Shown piece by piece: positions 23,556 through 36,630 of a DNA stretch of 64,000 nt. Both the position numbers and the translations under genes were made by a program. Below the pieces are notes generated by a model that searched no databases, had not been told where the DNA came from, and saw nothing but the letters and a program-made list of their open reading frames with translations. Origin of the DNA: Dysidea avara (Eukaryota > Porifera > Demospongiae > Dictyoceratida > Dysideidae); contig NC_089278.1 in NCBI RefSeq assembly GCF_963678975.1, positions 14,675,959 through 14,739,958 on the forward strand, in the 5' to 3' direction. How positions within the stretch are numbered: the stretch's first letter is position 1; each line of letters opens with the position of its first letter.

Positions 23556-25009
23556 CAAACCTTTCAGTATTACTGTACTGTATGTATGATACTGCCGTAC
23601 TCAGGTCTGTTATTAGCATGTCAGTAAGTTTTTAACTGGTTTCATGGTGTATTTATATATATATATGTTACAGAGTCACCAAGGCCACCAAGTTATAGAT
23701 TCTTTTACAAGTGGCTTGGTAAGTGATCAAACAGTTACTGTGGGATATATATAATTGTACTACCCACATATGAGCAAAATGTCATATGTGAAAACGAGCA
23801 GAATGGGTGCAATCAAAAGCCCAGTATAGTATAGTGTAACCCTGGTAATCAAGTCCACCCTCAACTTTGATGTTGTATGTAAAATTCTTAAAGAATGTAT
23901 TTAACCCTTTGCAAATATTCATGTGTTTTAACTACTTTAATTAAGTATTCACTACTCTATTAGTACAATCGTGTTGCCATTTGGCTAACCAAGTTCAGTA
24001 ACTAGTGTTTTGGTAACTGAGCCACACTGTAACATGTGTTCAATATCTTTAGCTGTTATTATTTTGACAACTTGTTTTCTTTATGTGTTATTTAACTCAG
24101 GTGATGGATTGTTTACTAGTAGTGGAGCAAAGTGGAGAAGACATCGTAAAATGCTCACTCCAGCTTTTCACTTTGACATACTCAAACAGTACATACCAGT
24201 ATACAATGAAGTGTCCCACAAGTTGGTGGTGTGTTAATATACTGTGTATAATGGTAGAGTGTGTATAGTGTGAACCAATAGGAGATATGGAGTGGATTAG
24301 CTGATAGTGGAGAGTCAGTGGAGATCACTGAATACCTACACTCATATACACTAGATGTATTGTTGAGGTGTATGTACTCCAGTAATAGTAACTGTCTGGA
24401 GAAGTGAATAATCTTGTGAGGTGACAACATTTCAAATATTTTATGCATTACAGGGAGGAAGTTCCGTATGTGATGGCAAACAATGAACTTGCTAAACTTA
24501 TGATAGAAAGAGTTTTGTGAGTGATGCATTTCCCTGCATGTATAGCCTAGTCAAGTGATACTAAGTAGTGGTAGTGGCTGGTAAGAGTTTTAGTGCATGG
24601 TCACTAAACACGATCATATCTCAGTAATTTTATTATTATTGTGTACTAGCTGTATTATTGAGGTTGAAAATTCAAGGTACAGGACTCACAGCATAAGAAG
24701 AACATAGTATATAACACCACCATGTAACAATTTTGTGATTATAAGTCGTTGTCTATAAATTTTACTAGTGACAGCATCATTAAATTGATATGCACTGCAG
24801 CCATTTCTTGGCTACCACCACCTTAATTTTTCTAACTATTTTAACTTGTTTTGGAGTTCACACCTTTTCACAGTTAAGCCGTTCTTGCATGTATAGCCAT
24901 CACTTCATTTTATAGAACTTTGTCACAGCAATATTGTAAACTGCTTGTGGAAATAACTTGAAATTTGGTGTGTACATAGGCCAGCCATCATAGCAGTGCC
25001 TTTTGATAG

Positions 25010-25300
25010 TTAAGGAGTAACAGCTACAGAGTTACCAAGCAAAAACCAAAATTGTGGGGTCAAGTTACTCTAATAGAATAGTCACTATGGGGTGATGAAA
25101 AATGTCAACAACAAAAAGTCTTACCAGAGACCTCCATACTGATCTTCTAAATCCTTAACACTGCTATCACATGCTGTCCACCTCACGTTTTATATCTACC
25201 AACGGAAATTCTAGATTGCTCTAGAACATTCTATGTGCATCCTATTACAAAATATTACAAAAAAATGAGCATTCTATTAGAGTATTACAATAATATTAAC
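25010..25300. repeat. dispersed repeat related to 52070-54040 arms
   Basis: It shares ACAGCTACAGAGTTAC, AATTGTGGGGT, GCTCTAGAACATTCTATG and TCTATTAGAGTATTACAA with both arms of the inverted structure at 52-54 kb. The tRNA-like part is decayed. Confidence 0.6.
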
Positions 25301-25434
25301 AAAATTAATAGTCAAATAAAACATACAATTATAACTTCTGCCTTCAATAATCATTGTGTCTGTAGATAAGAAGAAATGTGTAGGTTAAAGCAGACCACAA
25401 AGCCAATCATAGGCTGACTTTGGGACCATATATA

Positions 25435-25615
25435 TTACAAAAATCCACACAAAAAGGGTGCATCCTTCAAACACCTGGTTGAAAAAAGTTATGAAATTAA
25501 AGGTGGCAGCCACAAATAGCTGCAATGATGTTAATAAATTTAATAATGCCGTTATTAGCATTAACATTATTGCAGCCACCACCTTTGATTTCACCACTTT
25601 TTTCACCCAGTCACA
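25435..25615. repeat. hairpin MITE, GCAATGATGTTAAT family
   Basis: AAAGGTGGCAGCCACAA and GCTGCAATGATGTTAAT on the left pair with ATTAACATTATTGCAGCC and CACCTTTGATTTCACC on the right. The same sequences form hairpins at 50950 and appear at 40008 and 54060. Confidence 0.7.
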
Positions 25616-26275
25616 TGCACTTTTGCACATGTTAGGTTTTCATGTCACATCTTCTGATTTTTAAACAAATAACAATACTTTTATGATACTGACAGACCAA
25701 TTGTCAACTCATTCCCCAATATTACCCAGATCATACCCCATTTAAGTGTGCCGTAATTGGATTATTCATTAACATGCATGCACAAGGCAATTTCGCATAA
25801 ATTTGGTACCGAACGTGATAGTGAATTATACTTTCAAAATGTTACATTTGGACAAGGAAGTAAGCACAAGTAAGGTATGCGTATTGTATCATTGTTCCTG
25901 GTAAGGTGTGTCACCTTTTGTGGCTGCATAACACATTACCATCTGTCTTGATAGTGTGACCACTATCGTTTTAGTGTGTGTTACTTTTTAATAGTACTCC
26001 TCATTATGCTATTGACTGGATATACTTCAACACCACTGCTGGTCGCCAGTTCCTCCACTATTGTGATGTTGTTCACAAATTCTCAGAAGGTGTGATAGTA
26101 CAAAGAAGAGAAGAATTGTTGAAGGAGACACAATTATCACAACCAACTAGGAGATATCAGGATTTTCTTGATATTCTACTATCTGCAAAGGTGTGAGCAT
26201 GCTATGTTTATGCACATGTGTATGTACATTGCATGTATGCATTCATACATGTGTGCGTGCGTGCATGCATGCGTG

Positions 26276-26630
<355 letters not shown>

Positions 26631-26640
<10 letters not shown>

Positions 26641-26727
26641 GTGCAATGTTTGTTGATATCAGTATAACTGGGCTGCACTTCACAGGATGAAAATGGTGAG
26701 GGGTTGACAGATTCTGTGTGTGCATGC

Positions 26728-26760
<33 letters not shown>

Positions 26761-26836
26761 CACGTGTGCAATGTTTGTTGATATCAGTATAACTGGGCTG
26801 CACTTCACAGGATGAAAATGGTGAGGGGTTGACAGA
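26631..26836 (+). repeat. tandem duplication of a splice acceptor and exon start
   Basis: About 80 bp, including GTTTGTTGATATCAGTATAA, the acceptor CACTTCACAG and the first ~26 coding bases of P450 exon 8, occur at 26631-26711 and again at 26757-26836. A second GT tract separates them. Only the downstream copy continues into the helix I exon. Confidence 0.92.
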
Positions 26837-27589
26837 CACAGAAATCAGAAAGGAAGTGGATACCTTTATGCTTGCAGGCTATGAAACCACAGCTACAGGT
26901 TAGCTGTATGTGTACCAGATTTGAGAAATGTAGTCCTCCACAAACTTTGCTTGTGCTAGGACCTCTGTTTGTAGCAATAATCGAATGTAGAGCCTTACAG
27001 TTATATTGGTGAATATATAAATCTGATACAATGACATTTTGTTCCATTGAAACTACATAATGTATGCAGCGTAATGTCTATCATTTTTTTCCTTTTGTGT
27101 TGTCAGCAATTTTTATGCATTTTATTGGGCTATTATTGTATCATTTAGTTTTACGCCACAACAAACAACATGTCATGACTATTAAGCAAACATAGTGCCT
27201 AGACTATTGTATCATGTATGTATTGTTAGCCTTAGACGAAAGATTAGATGGAATTGTATTCACATGAACTTTACTGCAAGTCATGCTTGTTTTCTAGCAC
27301 TAGGTTGGGCCCTGTACTGTCTGGCAATGTACAAGGAACACCAGGAAATGTGTAGGAAAGAGATCAGAGAGGTGTTAGCTGGTAGGGACTACATCACATG
27401 GTGAGCTATTAACTACCACTATACTGTTATTAGTTGATGTGTATACTGTCAGGGAAGACCTGTCAAAACTCTCCTATACTATACCCAGTAGCACCATTCT
27501 TTGGAAAGAAATTATCAGATGATGTTGTGGGAGGAAGATACAAAGTTCCTAAAGGTATAGTGTATTTAATAATTAATTTTAAAATAAAG

Positions 27590-27785
27590 TAGGGATCAAA
27601 GTGTATCATAATTATCAACTAGTGAAATAAATATATGAATGATGATGTTAAAACATAGTCCTGTGGGAAAATACCTACATTCATTGGCACGTCATAATTT
27701 TGTTCAATGTGCCAAAGTAGGGATTTTCCCACAGGGCTTTGTTTCTCTTGTTTCACTAGTTTTTATTGCTTGGATCCTAATTACT
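27590..27785. repeat. palindromic MITE (GTAGGGAT family)
   Basis: AAAATAAAGTAGGGATC, CTAGTGAAATAA and CCTGTGGGAAAATACC are repeated inverted as GGGATTTTCCCACAGG and TTTCACTAGTTTTTATTGC. The same family is at 56598. It lies in a P450 intron. Confidence 0.7.
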
Positions 27786-28944
27786 GTATTACATACACGC
27801 TATAGCATATAGACGTGTGACTGTTTTCAGGATTAGAATACTGTTGTATTAGTGTGACTGCTTTATTAGAGTATCTGTATCTTGAGTGGACCTCAGGAAG
27901 GCAGGCCTACACAATATTTTCGAGGGACATTTCATGCCTCCTTTTCACTGTGCTACCAGTAAAAGGCGTGGAGTTGATATGATCTATCACAGTAAGTACA
28001 GCTAGATGATTAAAAGGCATGTCTTGTTGCTCAATTATTAGATCATAAGGGGTGTGGTCAATCCTAGCATGCAGTTACGAGTACAGTTCATATCCAGTAT
28101 CATAGTCTCTGTGCCCTGCATCACCATTACACCGCAAGACATACTATCTCTCTATAAAATTTGGATAGTCGTATTGTCGCATAAGATGTTTCTATTGTGG
28201 CTTTTGCGGATGGCAGGGCATGCATCGTTTTTTGAAAAGTATAGCGCTCAAGGGTGTCTCAAGACACTTGGCTTTGCCTTGTGCTATATTAGCCTCTTGA
28301 CACACCTCCTCATGCTGTATCTCTGTACACATAATTATGTAGTCTGTGGTGTTGCTTTGCAGTGGAACCTCAGTATAAAGGACACTGTACATTTAACCTC
28401 TCTATAAAGAACAGTTTCTGGAGTCCCTATAGATCTCTACCATTACAATTTTATACCTCCTACTGTCTTTGTCTTATACGCTATTATCTGCACGTTATGT
28501 ACATCTAGGAACATGGGTAGGTATAGGCATTCACGCTATGCATCATGATCCAACTGTCTGGCATGATCCAGAGGTTAGTATGTGGGTGTGTTGTGTGCTA
28601 CTATATATTACATGTCAACAGAAATATGACCCACTGAGGTTTACAACTGAGAACATTAAGAAAATAGATCCCTTTGCTTTCCTTGCTTTTTCTGCTGGAC
28701 CAAGGTAACATGTTTTTAATGGCATGTCCATGTAAAATCTTATGCTCTATAGAAATTGTATTGGTCTACGTTTTGCTCTTAATGAGATGAAGGTCACAAT
28801 TGCACATATTTTAAATAAGTAAGTTGACAGTTTACATAATTATTGGGATAAATCCCACTACTTTCAAGCTGTCTTTCCACACCATGTCTCAGTGTGCATA
28901 CACAAACTATAGATTATATAATACTTTGATTCTTGTATATATCA

Positions 28945-29350
28945 TACAGTACGGTAGTACTATATAGTAGGGATATAATGAATGTTTGAACTTTTCTTGC
29001 CAAAAAAAATTTACCAGCCGTAGTTTGTCTTCAAGATAGCTTGGTGGTATTGGTTAAGTATATCAAGCCCAAAAATGCTTCCCAAACCCTTCCAACAAGT
29101 TTTTATGGACTTTTAAAAATTATTTATTTCTGCTAACTGACTCACTGACACTAACCAACTGATACTTCTAGCCAGCTTGATTTCTTCACTGTTCAATATA
29201 ATGTTGCTTCAACCCAAGACATACCTTTTTGCCAACCACTTCAGCTACAATGCATGTATCATGGACGTACCTTTGTCCTCCTTTGTGCTTCCTTCTGCTA
29301 CTGTATAGGTGCTATAGCCTGCTCATCTCTTCTATTTATTGTGTTCCATT
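28945..29350 (+). repeat. GACTGACT-family dispersed repeat
   Basis: It begins ATACAGTACGGTAGTACT and contains CTTCCCAAACCCTTCCAACA, a CTGACTCACTGACAC stretch and GCTTGATTTCTTCACTGTTC. It lies in the last P450 intron. Confidence 0.7.
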
Positions 29351-29523
29351 AGCTGTACATATAGTTTATAGTTGGTAATACACTATTTACTGGATACTCT
29401 ATGTCATCTTGTATGTACAGGTTTGAACTGGAAATAGACAAAGATTTTATTTTGGAACTGTTCTTTAGTTTAGTTTATAAGCCAAAGGATGGAATTAAGA
29501 TGAAACTTAATTATGCAGTCTGA

Positions 29524-30275
29524 GATAACTTATGTATAGTCTGAGATGTCACGTGTTTATGTTGCTAAATGTCAACAGCTACTAACTAATCGTTCTATTA
29601 TAGTTTATGTATTAAATCACACATTTATCTAAATGCTTTCTTCTTGTTTGATATTTGTAAATGAGGAACAATAAATTACAAGTTTACAATAATTAAACAC
29701 TGTAGAGCTGTCTTCCTGCTCAAACTAGGGTAATAGACATTTTGATAAGTCACAATTTCTGCACACTGGCATAATTGTGTGTCAGAACAGATAATGGTTT
29801 GTTTTAAGTATTGCAATATGTGAGAAGACAAGGTAGCATTATGCCGACTATTTATATAGTATATTCCCCAATGACCACTTTACCAGAAACCATAGAATGT
29901 TCACTGAATAATAAACTGGCACTGATACCACTACTGGAGTACTATGGCAGTAGATTACCTTCTTGAAAATGTCTATGCTTTGCCACAAGTCTATGAAACT
30001 AGTTTCATTAATGCGGTTATGGTCTAGGAATAAAATGTAACACATGTTGCAGTGAAGAATAAGCCTGATAGACATTACTGCATCAAACTGAAACAAGGCC
30101 CATTAGAAAGTGTTAAGTACATACTACTGCTCCAGTTATACACACATACAATCGATACAATTGTATACACAGTCTAATGAAATGAACAAGCTTTTCGGTA
30201 AGTCACACAAACATGGTATTCTAACTTAATGAGCAGATCTGTGTGCAAACAAAGTACAGGTAATTGCCAATAATA
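29524..30275. other. spacer between convergent P450 and Roc-COR genes
   Basis: AATAAA at 29669-29674 could be the P450 polyadenylation signal. An 82-codon minus frame at 29848-30096 has no recognised motif and is not called. Confidence 0.45.
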
Positions 30276-33200
30276 TACTATATATGACACATGTCATGTT
30301 TCAGCTTGTCAATAATGTATTCAGTAACTTTGCTGTCCTTGTAGTTTGACAAAGATGTAATAACAAAAGGCCATGGGTCATCATGATTATCCTCAAACCA
30401 AAGTTGAACTATGCTTTCATTACTCTCAGAACTCAAGTCAGAAGTTTCATCAGATCGAACATTCTTTTTAAAATCTTTGACGAGATGATGTTTGACATTC
30501 ACCTCCATTTGCTCTAACTTCAAGTCCTCTTTCAAAATACTGAAGGTTTCTTCATACTTGTAATTCTAAATGCAACATGATACTATACTAATTTAAGAAT
30601 TTTACCTTATCTTTGATTTAATCAATGTTGTATTGGGTGAAATATGCTCTACATTTTGACACTTGCCACATTGCAAACATTCATTCTGATTATCTACCTT
30701 GTGGCTAGTATTGTGTGTGATATAAGTAAAGAATTGTTCTTGTTTACATGCAGAGCAGGTAGCCCGGCATCATTCCTATCATGTAACAGATTTCCTTCAA
30801 ATTTTTACCTATCTTCAATAGCAATCTGTGTAGCAAGAGCATAGCAGGCAGTATCGTATGAACTTGTTTTTTAGTCCTATGGAAGAAGACTGCATACATG
30901 ACTATACCGTCTAAGATGGTACTAACCTGATGGTGACGTCAATACTATCACAATGTTCGTTTTGTTTAAGCCACCACTGGCAGTCTCTTTCATACTCCAT
31001 GAAACACTCCCTGTCAGAGAATAGATAATATGAAGGAGTTTGCTCTCGATACATTAGGAGCATCAGATGATGTAGGAGAAATGGACCATCTTTAAATATG
31101 AGAGAAATTTTGTGACAGCTTTCGGTTACATCAGGGATATCCTTCACAGTTTGGGGCAACTTACAAGGGACATAGTAACATTGAGACTGTTGAACTGGAA
31201 CTATCAGCCCATATGCCTCTAGTAGAAGACAAATCTGCTGGAACACTTCCCCAGATACATTGTGGTACTCTTTCCATAGTGGAAACAGTCTTGTCAGCCT
31301 TTCCTTCTTTCTCAAATTTATGTAAAGCTTTTTTCATATCATCCCCTTCAGGTTTAAGTTTATCATCACCTTGATCAATGTTCATCAATTCCTTCATCAC
31401 ATCAGCTAGCCACTGAGGCTTGATCAACACCACATCATGTAGTGGCTCCATCTGCTCTTTGGACAGGAACAAAGTAGGAAGGTTCCCTAGTAAAGAAATC
31501 AATAATTATGTGATTGTTGATGCAGTAATGTTTTTGTACTTACTAGGGTCAATAATCATTCCAATGTCATGAAAGAAATCTAAAGCAACCTGGCACTCAT
31601 CTATACCACAATCCTTCGCACTCTGTTTCATATCTTCATGAGGAACCAAAATAGACTGTTCATAGTTTCTTTTCTCAGTGATCATTGCTTCAAGACGAAG
31701 GTAAGAAATTGGCAGATCATCTCTGTTCCCAGGATGGTTGTCACCAAGGTAACACAATTTTTCACAAACCACATCAGCTCCAGATTCATCATCACCATTT
31801 TCACTCCTGATTGAACTTTCCACCAATGCCATAAATCTGTTACCTTTGAAAGGCTCCAAATTATAATGATATTTGTTAAAATGTATTTTCAAAAGATATA
31901 TTATTTATTGCCTGCATTTCTTGTGGCTTTAGTGGAGGAAATGGTTTTTTCTCTTTCTCAGAGAGATCGGTACCAGAAGCACCATGGTAAGGACCCTTAT
32001 GAGTGCCTACTAACACTACTTTGGCATTAGTGTGGACATTGGTCCAAAATTTTAATTCCTGTATGACAACTGTTTGGTCACCAGACAGCAGTTGACAAGT
32101 ATTAAAGGCAACAACATAAATAGCTCTTGAAGTAATGAAGCAATGGTGCATTGGCTTGTAGTGTTTTTGGCCAGCTAAGTTAAAAAAGATGTCAACTTTA
32201 ATGGTAGCACTGAGTGCGTTGATTTTGCCTGCTTAGATTTTTTGGATGCCTCACGAATGACGCTTATGTCAAAGATGGTAGTATGGTCACCAGAAGAAGC
32301 ATCAGGAGCAGCATGAGGAGGTGGAGTGCTTGTTGGCTGGGTACTACAACAGGTACTGCTTCTTGTGGTGGTTGCTCTGTGACCTCAAAATGAATTGCTT
32401 GTGATGGAGCCGAGGGTGGAGTAATTATGGGAGCTGCAACTAGTGGAGCAGATGGCTGTAGTTTCACTGAATAGGAACTTGCATGTTTGTATCTACTCTT
32501 GCTTGGTTGCCTTGTGTATTTTTGTATTAACTTATCAATTTGTTCTTGAAGTGACCTATAGTTTGAATCATCAACAAAAGATGCATTTCTTTTTTTCCCT
32601 TGATTTTGGTGGTACAGAATTGTGCAGTTGGTCAGCTACCAGACCCGCAGCAATATTTCTATACTCTTCATTTGTCTCGATTGTACTCTTCTTCCATGTC
32701 TCAGTACTAATGTCACTGGTACTGACAAGGTCAATATCAACTCCGTTAGTCTCTTCATGTTTTGCTACAAATTTTTCTCTAGTGAGTAAATTCAGGAAGT
32801 TGGTTTTGCCTACTCCAGCCTCTCCTACAATCATCAACTTGCAACGTGGTATCTTTTTCTTGCCCTTCCTCAGTGCTGTAAGGTATCTTTCAACAGCTTT
32901 CTCTCCTCTCTTCACAATCTCAACAGGAACTAATGTCAAAGCAGTAGTATCATATATAACAGATTCTTACATACTATACCTCTCAAATCTTGGTGTTTCA
33001 AGTTTTCAGGACATTTTCCATCCTATGCGTTTTTTTTTTTTTTTTAAATCATCATTTCACCAGTTAACTCTAACCTTGTTTTTCTTGCTTGAGTCAGCAC
33101 CTTCCTCAAGCAGCAACTTCCACACTTGATAACTTCCTTTTTTATAGGCAACATGGAGAGCAGTCTCACCATTCTGTGTGTGAGGGTATGTGACAAAAGC

Positions 33201-33745
33201 TTTAGTTACACTTTATGTACCTCGTCATCTTCATCTATGGGGAACTCTTTGTTAATTAGTAATTCAGCAATCTCCACTGAGTCACGCATAGCTGCTAAGT
33301 GGAGTGCAGTTTTACCATCCTACAGTGCATACTTTTTAAAATAGTGGGCAACATGGTACAGACGAAACTTACAGAAGTAACTGCAGCTAGTACACTGACT
33401 TGATCATGATCTAGCAAAAACTTAAGTAGCTCCATCTTCTGGTAATAACAGGCTATTAGCAATGGAGTATATCCTTTCTGCATAACACAACACAATTACA
33501 AGGTGTAGCACTAAAATATTAAGCGAGCACTGTTACCTTATTAGAGTGGTTAACATCAGCATGCCGTGGCATATTCCTCAACAACCATTCCATCACTTTC
33601 ACGTCATCTTGTGCACAAGCATGACATGCTAAATCCCATTCATTCTATAACCATGACAACCAGATAGTGCAAGACATGAAACTTAAACAGTAAATGCATA
33701 CCTTGTCAACCTTTAGAAGGGAGTATACTTGATCCGTCCCAATAT
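30276..33745 (-). pseudogene. ankyrin-Roc-COR (ROCO-like) gene with frameshifts
   Basis: Four ankyrin exons (33537-33644, 33373-33477, 33221-33319, 33075-33173) encode one repeat each, e.g. DGKTALHLAAMRDSVEIAEL. From 32929 a GTPase (Roc) segment follows with Walker A GEAGVGKT, a Gln/Pro-rich insert, and FNLAGQKHYKPMHHCFITSR and VVLVGTHKG (switch and G4-like motifs). The COR region is 31892-30930 (DLPISYLRLEAM, VLIKPQWLADVMKEL, LLEAYGLIVP, YYVPCKLP). A final exon lies at 30276-30567. ROCO proteins are large signalling GTPases of the LRRK/MFHAS1 group. At least four changes of frame are needed without splice sites: near 32585, 32330, 32200 and 31885; another is near 31300. That suggests a decaying gene or sequence errors. 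A short exon near 33745-33700 may precede the ankyrins; the true start was not found. Confidence 0.7.
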
Positions 33746-34357
33746 TGCTCTGTTACTAGCTATCTGTCTCATCTTAGTTATTGTATTCGTGTGCATTTAA
33801 TGTTACTGTATGTATGTTTAATTGTAGGGAGTACGTTTGCAGGCTTGTCCTTCTGTACGGCCCTGTCATTTTGACAAAATTGATAATAATAATAATCCCA
33901 ATGTATCATAATCCAGTCCTACAACTGAGCCTTAATGAGAATGTATTAAAGTGCTATACTCTGATTCTATTACTACTGTAGATAGTTTGATGGCGGTCTA
34001 TAACTTATTGTTACAATTGACTTCAGTTTGAACTGCTATGCTCTGTGGCAATGCTTGAATGGTTATTCAAAAGTCATGGCTATGTAAGATGAACCACATG
34101 TTCCCAATGACTCATTTCAGATCAAAATGATTACAGCATAGTGAGCATTATGACTATACTGCTACAATGCATTTAATGGTTTGCCTTAGTGACAGCCCAG
34201 AATACTGTAACAGGGTAATAAAGCACTGTATCATCCTACCAAGAGTTAATAAAAGTGATAACTCTTGATGCTATACACTTGAAATCATTAAATCATTATC
34301 ATTGAAGCCATATCTTCACATATGAACTTGCTATTTTCACTTTGTGCAAATTTGTAG

Positions 34358-34540
34358 TTATACAACAGAAAGAATTTCCCTGTTGGGGATTCTGTATAAA
34401 GCTACTATATATTTGTCGTGGGCATCAGCAATTAAACCTTCCATAGGAAATTTACATTCCTTACTGACAACAACAACAACACAGCTAGCAGATATTTTAA
34501 GATTATTTTTTCCAAAAATTGAGCTAGTGAGTGCTGCTTC
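34358..34540 (-). other. possible coding exon, unidentified
   Basis: After an acceptor-like CACTCACTAG the minus frame reads SIFGKNNLKISASC, then KECKFPMEGLIADAHDKYIV and ALYRIPNREILSVV-stop. The composition looks like protein. No family was recognised and no partner exon was found. Confidence 0.3.
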
Positions 34541-34639
34541 ATTTTGAAGACTCCTAATGCACAATATAGGAATCACATAACTGCTTTAAAATTGACACAA
34601 AGATGACATCCTAGCTAGTACATGATGGCAAGAGTTCAT

Positions 34640-34812
34640 AATAATATTATAAGAGTTCATAATAATATTATGAACTATTAAGAAAATATGTGCTCCAGAC
34701 ATTCTCCACAAGCCTTAAATAAAATTATTATGAACTCTTGATGATGGTATAGACCACTTTATTTAAGGCTTGTGGAGGATTGGCAACGTCTGGAGAACAT
34801 ATTTTCTAAACT
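34640..34812. repeat. inverted repeat
   Basis: AGAAAATATGTGCTCCAGAC and CCACAAGCCTTAAATAAA on the left (34680-34723) recur inverted at 34757-34812. TTCATAATAATATTATGAAC lies just outside. It is probably a short foldback element. Confidence 0.75.
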
Positions 34813-36127
34813 TGTAATTGCAAATATGCATGTATTTCAAAGTGTCTCACAGGCTCAGGATTGAATGAAACTTTGAACACAATTTAAGGTTTACCACTTG
34901 CATAACAAATACCACTTGACTATTATAACAAATAGTACTTTAAATGTTTTCAACCACAATACATATTTCACAGTTAATCTCACTTGATTTACCACCTGAC
35001 AAATTCAACACAACACTTATATTATGTGCTGAGTATGTAACCCACAGTATTATCCTGTTTTCCTTGTTCTTATTTCCTCATTCCATAGTCACCAAAATGC
35101 ACTGTTGCACCTTTCACAACAGTGGCTTCCTAATTAGTCTCTCCATTGACTTTTTGTATGGTGCAGTGTGACTTCACTTTACTACCATAGTAAACTTGTG
35201 ATCACTTTACAAGAATCTCATGGTAAACGATTAACAATTTATTGCATTATGGTAACCACATCAACATGATGTGAGTGATATCTCAAAAGGAAGGTGACAT
35301 TTATTAGTCCAGCAATCCTATACACTAAGTAAAGTTCGCAGTCTGTAGCAACAGATTTTTCCCACATGTAATCAGTAGTATATTAAAGTTACAAATCAAC
35401 AACCAAATCTATAGATCACCATGGATATCTATCTATACCTGGGATCTATCATCTAATTATGGCCATTGGAATAGACCTCCCATTTGTTAGGACACCAGAT
35501 CAAGATGATAGGTTATAATGGTGGTACAATGGGTTATGTGTCTTGACAAGGAAGCAGCTAGTCAAAACAACCTCTAGCATAAATTTCTGTGATTGCTAAA
35601 ATCTGCAAGACTCTTGAGTAATAATTTTGTGTATTTCTTTGTATACTGGGACAATATGACAAGAATAGTTTTGGTAAAACTCTTCACTCAAAATATAACA
35701 ATTTTAGTTGTCCAGCAAAAGTTTTTGTGAGCAAACCTAGCTAGTTTGCAATGTTTAACAACCTACAAGCTAAACCAACAGGCTATTTGCAACAACCTGC
35801 TGTACTGAACTATGCAGCCCATTATTCTGACATAAAGCAAAACGCCATAACCAGCTAGCCATAACTAGCTACACAGTACACACCATGTATAAAGTAACAA
35901 CGCAAGTTACTCTAGAAGTACGAGATTGCAAGTACACTGTACAATCCAGTATGTGCACACAAAATATTACAGCTGTTACAATAATTAATTGTTAAATATT
36001 ATTATTAATAAAATTCTTCACAGTTTTAATTTACAGCACTAAGACATACATCACCACATATACACACCAGTGAAGCAGAATTTATAACAGCATAATTATA
36101 TACAGCAGCAGTTATATATACAAGTGT

Positions 36128-36565
36128 TCAGACATCCTTATGTCGACGAAAGCAAACATAAACGTATCTACCATCAGCAGTCAGATTACAATTTTGGTCA
36201 ATCCGTACCCAACTGTCTTGTGGGTAGATGAAGGAACTGCCTGTTATCAGCACCATAATGTCAGTAATTGGGGGTAGAGAATCCTCCTTAGTGTAAGCTA
36301 CATGAAGGTTGGTCTTGTCATTCTTGGTGAGCTTGTCCTTTAGTAGAGTGTATCCAGTAGGAGGAGTTACCTTTTTGTCATTGGATGATAATACCTTCAA
36401 GCCTGTTATTTGTCTTCCAGTACAACTTTTCTTGTAACAGAGATACACATGCTTATCTTTAGAACCTTTGGTTAGTTCAGTATCTAATTTAGTATACCCT
36501 GCTGGTACTTTAGCCTCACGACCTTTGGCAGCATAGATCAGTTGTACATCCACTACACACTCCAT
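36128..36565 (-). CDS. MABP-like (beta-prism) small protein
   Basis: An intact single-exon gene of 145 residues. It shows three related segments of the type GYTKLDTELTKGSKDKHVYL-CYK, GYTLLKDKLTKNDKTNLHVA-Y and WVRIDQNCNLTADGRYVYVC, each an aromatic/Gly start, a hydrophobic-Asp-Leu-(Asn/Thr)-Lys turn and a hydrophobic strand. This matches the MABP domain (MVB12-associated beta-prism), a fold linked to membrane association in ESCRT-I MVB12 and DENN proteins. Here it stands alone with no other domain, signal peptide or membrane helix. The ATG at 36565 fits a TATA box about 50 bases upstream. Function is inferred from fold similarity only. Confidence 0.75.
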   Translation of the reverse strand: MECVVDVQLIYAAKGREAKVPAGYTKLDTELTKGSKDKHVYLCYKKSCTGRQITGLKVLSSNDKKVTPPTGYTLLKDKLTKNDKTNLHVAYTKEDSLPPITDIMVLITGSSFIYPQDSWVRIDQNCNLTADGRYVYVCFRRHKDV

Positions 36566-36614
36566 CTTGTAAGCAACACAAACACCACTAACCTGAAGTG
36601 CTCTGTGTGTGACT

Positions 36615-36625
36615 CCTTTTATAAA
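36615..36625 (-). promoter_or_regulatory. TATA box of the MABP-like gene
   Basis: On the minus strand it reads TTTATAAAAGG, about 50 bp before the ATG, leaving a short 5' leader. It is the best core promoter signal in the window. Confidence 0.65.
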
Positions 36626-36630
36626 AACCC

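Larger units (their letters stand above)
33746..36127. other. intergenic region, mostly unassigned
   Basis: AT-rich DNA with one hairpin (34640-34812) and one weak coding candidate (34358-34540), listed separately. Nothing else could be supported. Confidence 0.5.

Noticed and set aside
29848..30096. 82-codon minus-strand frame with hydrophobic end
   Set aside because: No family, start context or neighbouring exon supports it.
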